Origin: Candidatus Beckwithbacteria bacterium
Lineage (GTDB): Bacteria; Patescibacteriota; Microgenomatia; UBA1400; UBA1449
Reading direction: 5' to 3'
DNA length: 6,808 nt
NCBI GenBank assembly: GCA_012798485.1
Contig: JAAZND010000096.1
Span: 1-6,808, forward strand
The first letter of the stretch is position 1. Every line of letters begins with the position of its first letter. Shown one piece after another: positions 5,789-6,808 of this stretch. The position numbers were made by a program, and so were the translations under genes. The notes under the pieces are model-generated. The model searched no databases. It was not told the origin of the DNA and saw only the letters and a list, made by a program, of their open reading frames with translations.

Positions 5789-6580
5789 TTACTTCTCACA
5801 AAAATAACCACCGATATAATTTGTTTCTTCAATTTCTAAATCAGAGGTAATAAAGGCTGAGGCGCTTCCACCGTCAAGATTAATGGCATTTTGAATTTCA
5901 ATTTTTTCCTGCAAACCAATGGTAATTAAAATTGCTGGCAAATCTGCCAAAAGCGGGCCAAGGTTCAAACTTTTATCCTGAGTAAGTACTAAGAAATAGA
6001 AATCTTTTTTATTATCTTGAAAAGCCAAAACTCTTCTTCTGGCTTCGTCATTTTGAATAGTCAGTTTTAATTCTTTATTATTTAAAATTAACAAAGGTCC
6101 AGCCTGTAAAAGCCATCTTGGATTATCCAAGGAACAAGTTAATGCAATGTCAACTTGATTTTCTTTACTACAGATAAAACCATCCAAAAGTAGACTTTTT
6201 ATTGGCTTTTTAATTTCTTCAAAGTTGGTAGTAAAAGCTCCAAGAGGTAAATCTTCAGTCGTATAAAAACTGGCGTTGGTCAAAAATTGGCAAGCATTTT
6301 TTTGGAATAAAATCGAAGTTTTTTCTTGATCAGTAAAATTTGGATAAAGAGATAACTTTTTAGGATTTTCTATTTGATAAAGTTGATATTTATAATTTTT
6401 CCCCAAAAAATCTACTGCCTGCATTTTGGCTAAAGTTTTTTCAAAGCTGGCCTGAGGTAAAATAAAAGCTTGTGGAGTAGAGGTAGGTAAAATTGCTTCC
6501 TCAATTTGAGAATTTTTTTGTAAATAGAAAAAAGCCAGGATTAAAGCAAGAAAAAAAATCAAGGTAAAAATTTTTTTCAT
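5789..6580 (-). CDS. Exported phosphodiester glycosidase (NAGPA) family protein
   Basis: A 263-residue protein with an N-terminal signal peptide or anchor (MKKIF, hydrophobic 5-20) and a Pro/Thr-rich stretch near 31-42. The body matches the phosphodiester glycosidase domain of human NAGPA and bacterial YjcM-like exported proteins: TNASFYT (101-107, the usual NxxFF/Y), LPLG (111-114), LQAGPLLI (158-165), ARRRVLA (180-186, the usual AR-T/R segment) and NLDGGSASAFI (234-244). Family members hydrolyse phosphodiester-linked sugars in surface or extracellular polysaccharides; the substrate here is unknown. The last strand ends YIGGYFCEK. The ATG at 6578-6580 lies six bases after a TATAAT box. The SIMPL gene follows 97 bases downstream on the same strand, so shared transcription is possible. 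Family membership is well supported, activity is inferred. Confidence 0.88.
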   Translation of the reverse strand: MKKIFTLIFFLALILAFFYLQKNSQIEEAILPTSTPQAFILPQASFEKTLAKMQAVDFLGKNYKYQLYQIENPKKLSLYPNFTDQEKTSILFQKNACQFLTNASFYTTEDLPLGAFTTNFEEIKKPIKSLLLDGFICSKENQVDIALTCSLDNPRWLLQAGPLLILNNKELKLTIQNDEARRRVLAFQDNKKDFYFLVLTQDKSLNLGPLLADLPAILITIGLQEKIEIQNAINLDGGSASAFITSDLEIEETNYIGGYFCEK

Positions 6581-6586
6581 TATTTT

Positions 6587-6614
6587 ATTATAGCAAGGAT
6601 TATCAGGCTGTCAT
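6587..6614 (-). promoter_or_regulatory. Predicted near-leaderless promoter of the glycosidase-like gene
   Basis: On the minus strand a -35 ATGACA (6609-6614, five of six) is followed by a 16-base spacer and a perfect TATAAT (6587-6592). Six bases separate the -10 from the ATG at 6580, so the mRNA would have little or no leader. The -35 is the terminal TGTCAT of the hairpin repeat at 6609-6657. Confidence 0.65.
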
Positions 6615-6657
6615 TCCTGCGGAGGCTTGCCTACCGGCAGGCAGGCAGGAATCTATA
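6609..6657 (+). repeat. Dispersed palindromic repeat, TGTCATTCC...GGAATCTATA type, second copy
   Basis: It begins TGTCATTCCTGC (6609) and ends GCAGGAATCTATA (6657). Arms ATTCCTGC (6613-6620) and GCAGGAAT (6645-6652) enclose an inner hairpin, GCTTGCC and GGCAGGC around TACC with one G-T wobble. The outer ends equal those of the copy at 1877-1917, which lies in the opposite orientation. The inner part is GC-rich, unlike the surroundings. Its left end supplies the -35 box of the leftward gene. Confidence 0.8.
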
Positions 6658-6673
6658 GAAAGAAAACTTAAAC

Positions 6674-6767
6674 TAGAATAAAAATAAACTTATTCCACCA
6701 AATTAGAATAATATTTGTCTTATTCCATTTTATGATATAATTTTGGAATAAGACTAAAATTATTCCA
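6674..6767 (+). promoter_or_regulatory. Three 24-bp inverted-repeat boxes, putative operator array
   Basis: The pattern T(A/G)GAATAA-N8-TTATTCCA occurs three times: 6674-6697, 6704-6727 and 6744-6767. The start-to-start distances are 30 and 40 bases, about three and four helical turns, so the boxes would lie on one face of the DNA. The third box has perfect arms; the first two differ by one base in the left arm. Box 2 read on the opposite strand matches box 3 at 21 of 24 positions. An extended -10 promoter lies between boxes 2 and 3. The bound regulator is unknown and the controlled gene lies beyond the window. Confidence 0.7.
6733..6741 (+). promoter_or_regulatory. Extended -10 promoter pointing right, out of the window
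   Basis: TGATATAAT combines a perfect TATAAT (6736-6741) with the TGN extension. The -35 area falls in box 2 of the operator array and is weak, as is usual with an extended -10. Transcription would start near 6748, inside box 3. No complete gene is visible in the remaining 60 bases. Confidence 0.5.
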
Positions 6768-6774
6768 ATTTACT

Positions 6775-6808
6775 TTGTGTCATTGTGAGGAAAGAGTAAA
6801 ACGACTGA
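6775..6808 (+). repeat. Partial TGTCATTG-type repeat at the window edge
   Basis: From TTGTGTCATTGTGAGGAAAG onward the sequence resembles the TGTCATTGCGAGG class of short dispersed repeats and shares the TGTCATT end with the other copies. It is cut by the window edge. A frame from TTG 6775 stays open to the end, but is too short to call. Confidence 0.3.

Noticed and set aside
6674..6733. 30-base repeat units as a CRISPR array
   Set aside because: Only two units at that spacing, no intervening spacers, and only the half-sites are conserved.
6690..6767. TTATTCCA boxes as DnaA boxes or an origin
   Set aside because: DnaA boxes read TTATNCACA; these have TTCCA followed by different bases and are arranged as inverted pairs around a promoter.

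Overview
The window is an AT-rich, gene-dense stretch of bacterial chromosome. All recognisable genes are read from the minus strand except one small doubtful ORF at the left edge. The gene mix (SIMPL-domain protein, phosphodiester glycosidase-like exported protein, compact CorA, Dda/RecD-like helicase, GxxExxY protein, stand-alone HD hydrolase), the scarcity of Shine-Dalgarno sequences and the many TGTCATTCC...GGAATCTATA hairpin repeats suggest a Candidate Phyla Radiation (Patescibacteria) organism, possibly Microgenomates-like. This is inference; no rRNA or marker gene is present. The standard bacterial code fits: TGG is used for Trp and no conserved gene needs TGA as sense.

Read in the direction of transcription (right to left): a non-coding right flank (6581-6808) holds a hairpin repeat, three 24-bp inverted-repeat boxes around an extended -10 promoter that points out of the window, and the leftward promoter of the next gene. 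Then come an exported phosphodiester glycosidase-like protein (5789-6580), a membrane-anchored SIMPL protein (4969-5691), a strong bidirectional terminator (4933-4961), a small AtpI-like two-helix membrane protein (4706-4927), a decayed GxxExxY gene with three lesions (4192-4579), a CorA-type Mg2+ channel (3217-4149), an SF1B helicase (1962-3149), a repeat-filled spacer (1775-1961), an alarmone-hydrolase-type HD protein fused to an FtsK-gamma-like winged helix (710-1774), and an overlapping DUF333-like lipoprotein (448-720). A small, very AT-rich ORF on the plus strand (146-376) converges on the lipoprotein gene.

The genes do not form one obvious pathway. Four encode envelope or exported proteins and two encode nucleic-acid-related proteins. 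The closest functional unit is the HD/winged-helix gene with its 11-bp-overlapping lipoprotein gene. The most notable points are the triple phased operator at the right edge, two near-leaderless promoters whose -35 element is the end of a dispersed TGTCAT repeat, the HD plus FtsK-gamma fusion, the reconstructed GxxExxY pseudogene, and a terminator ending five bases before a start codon.
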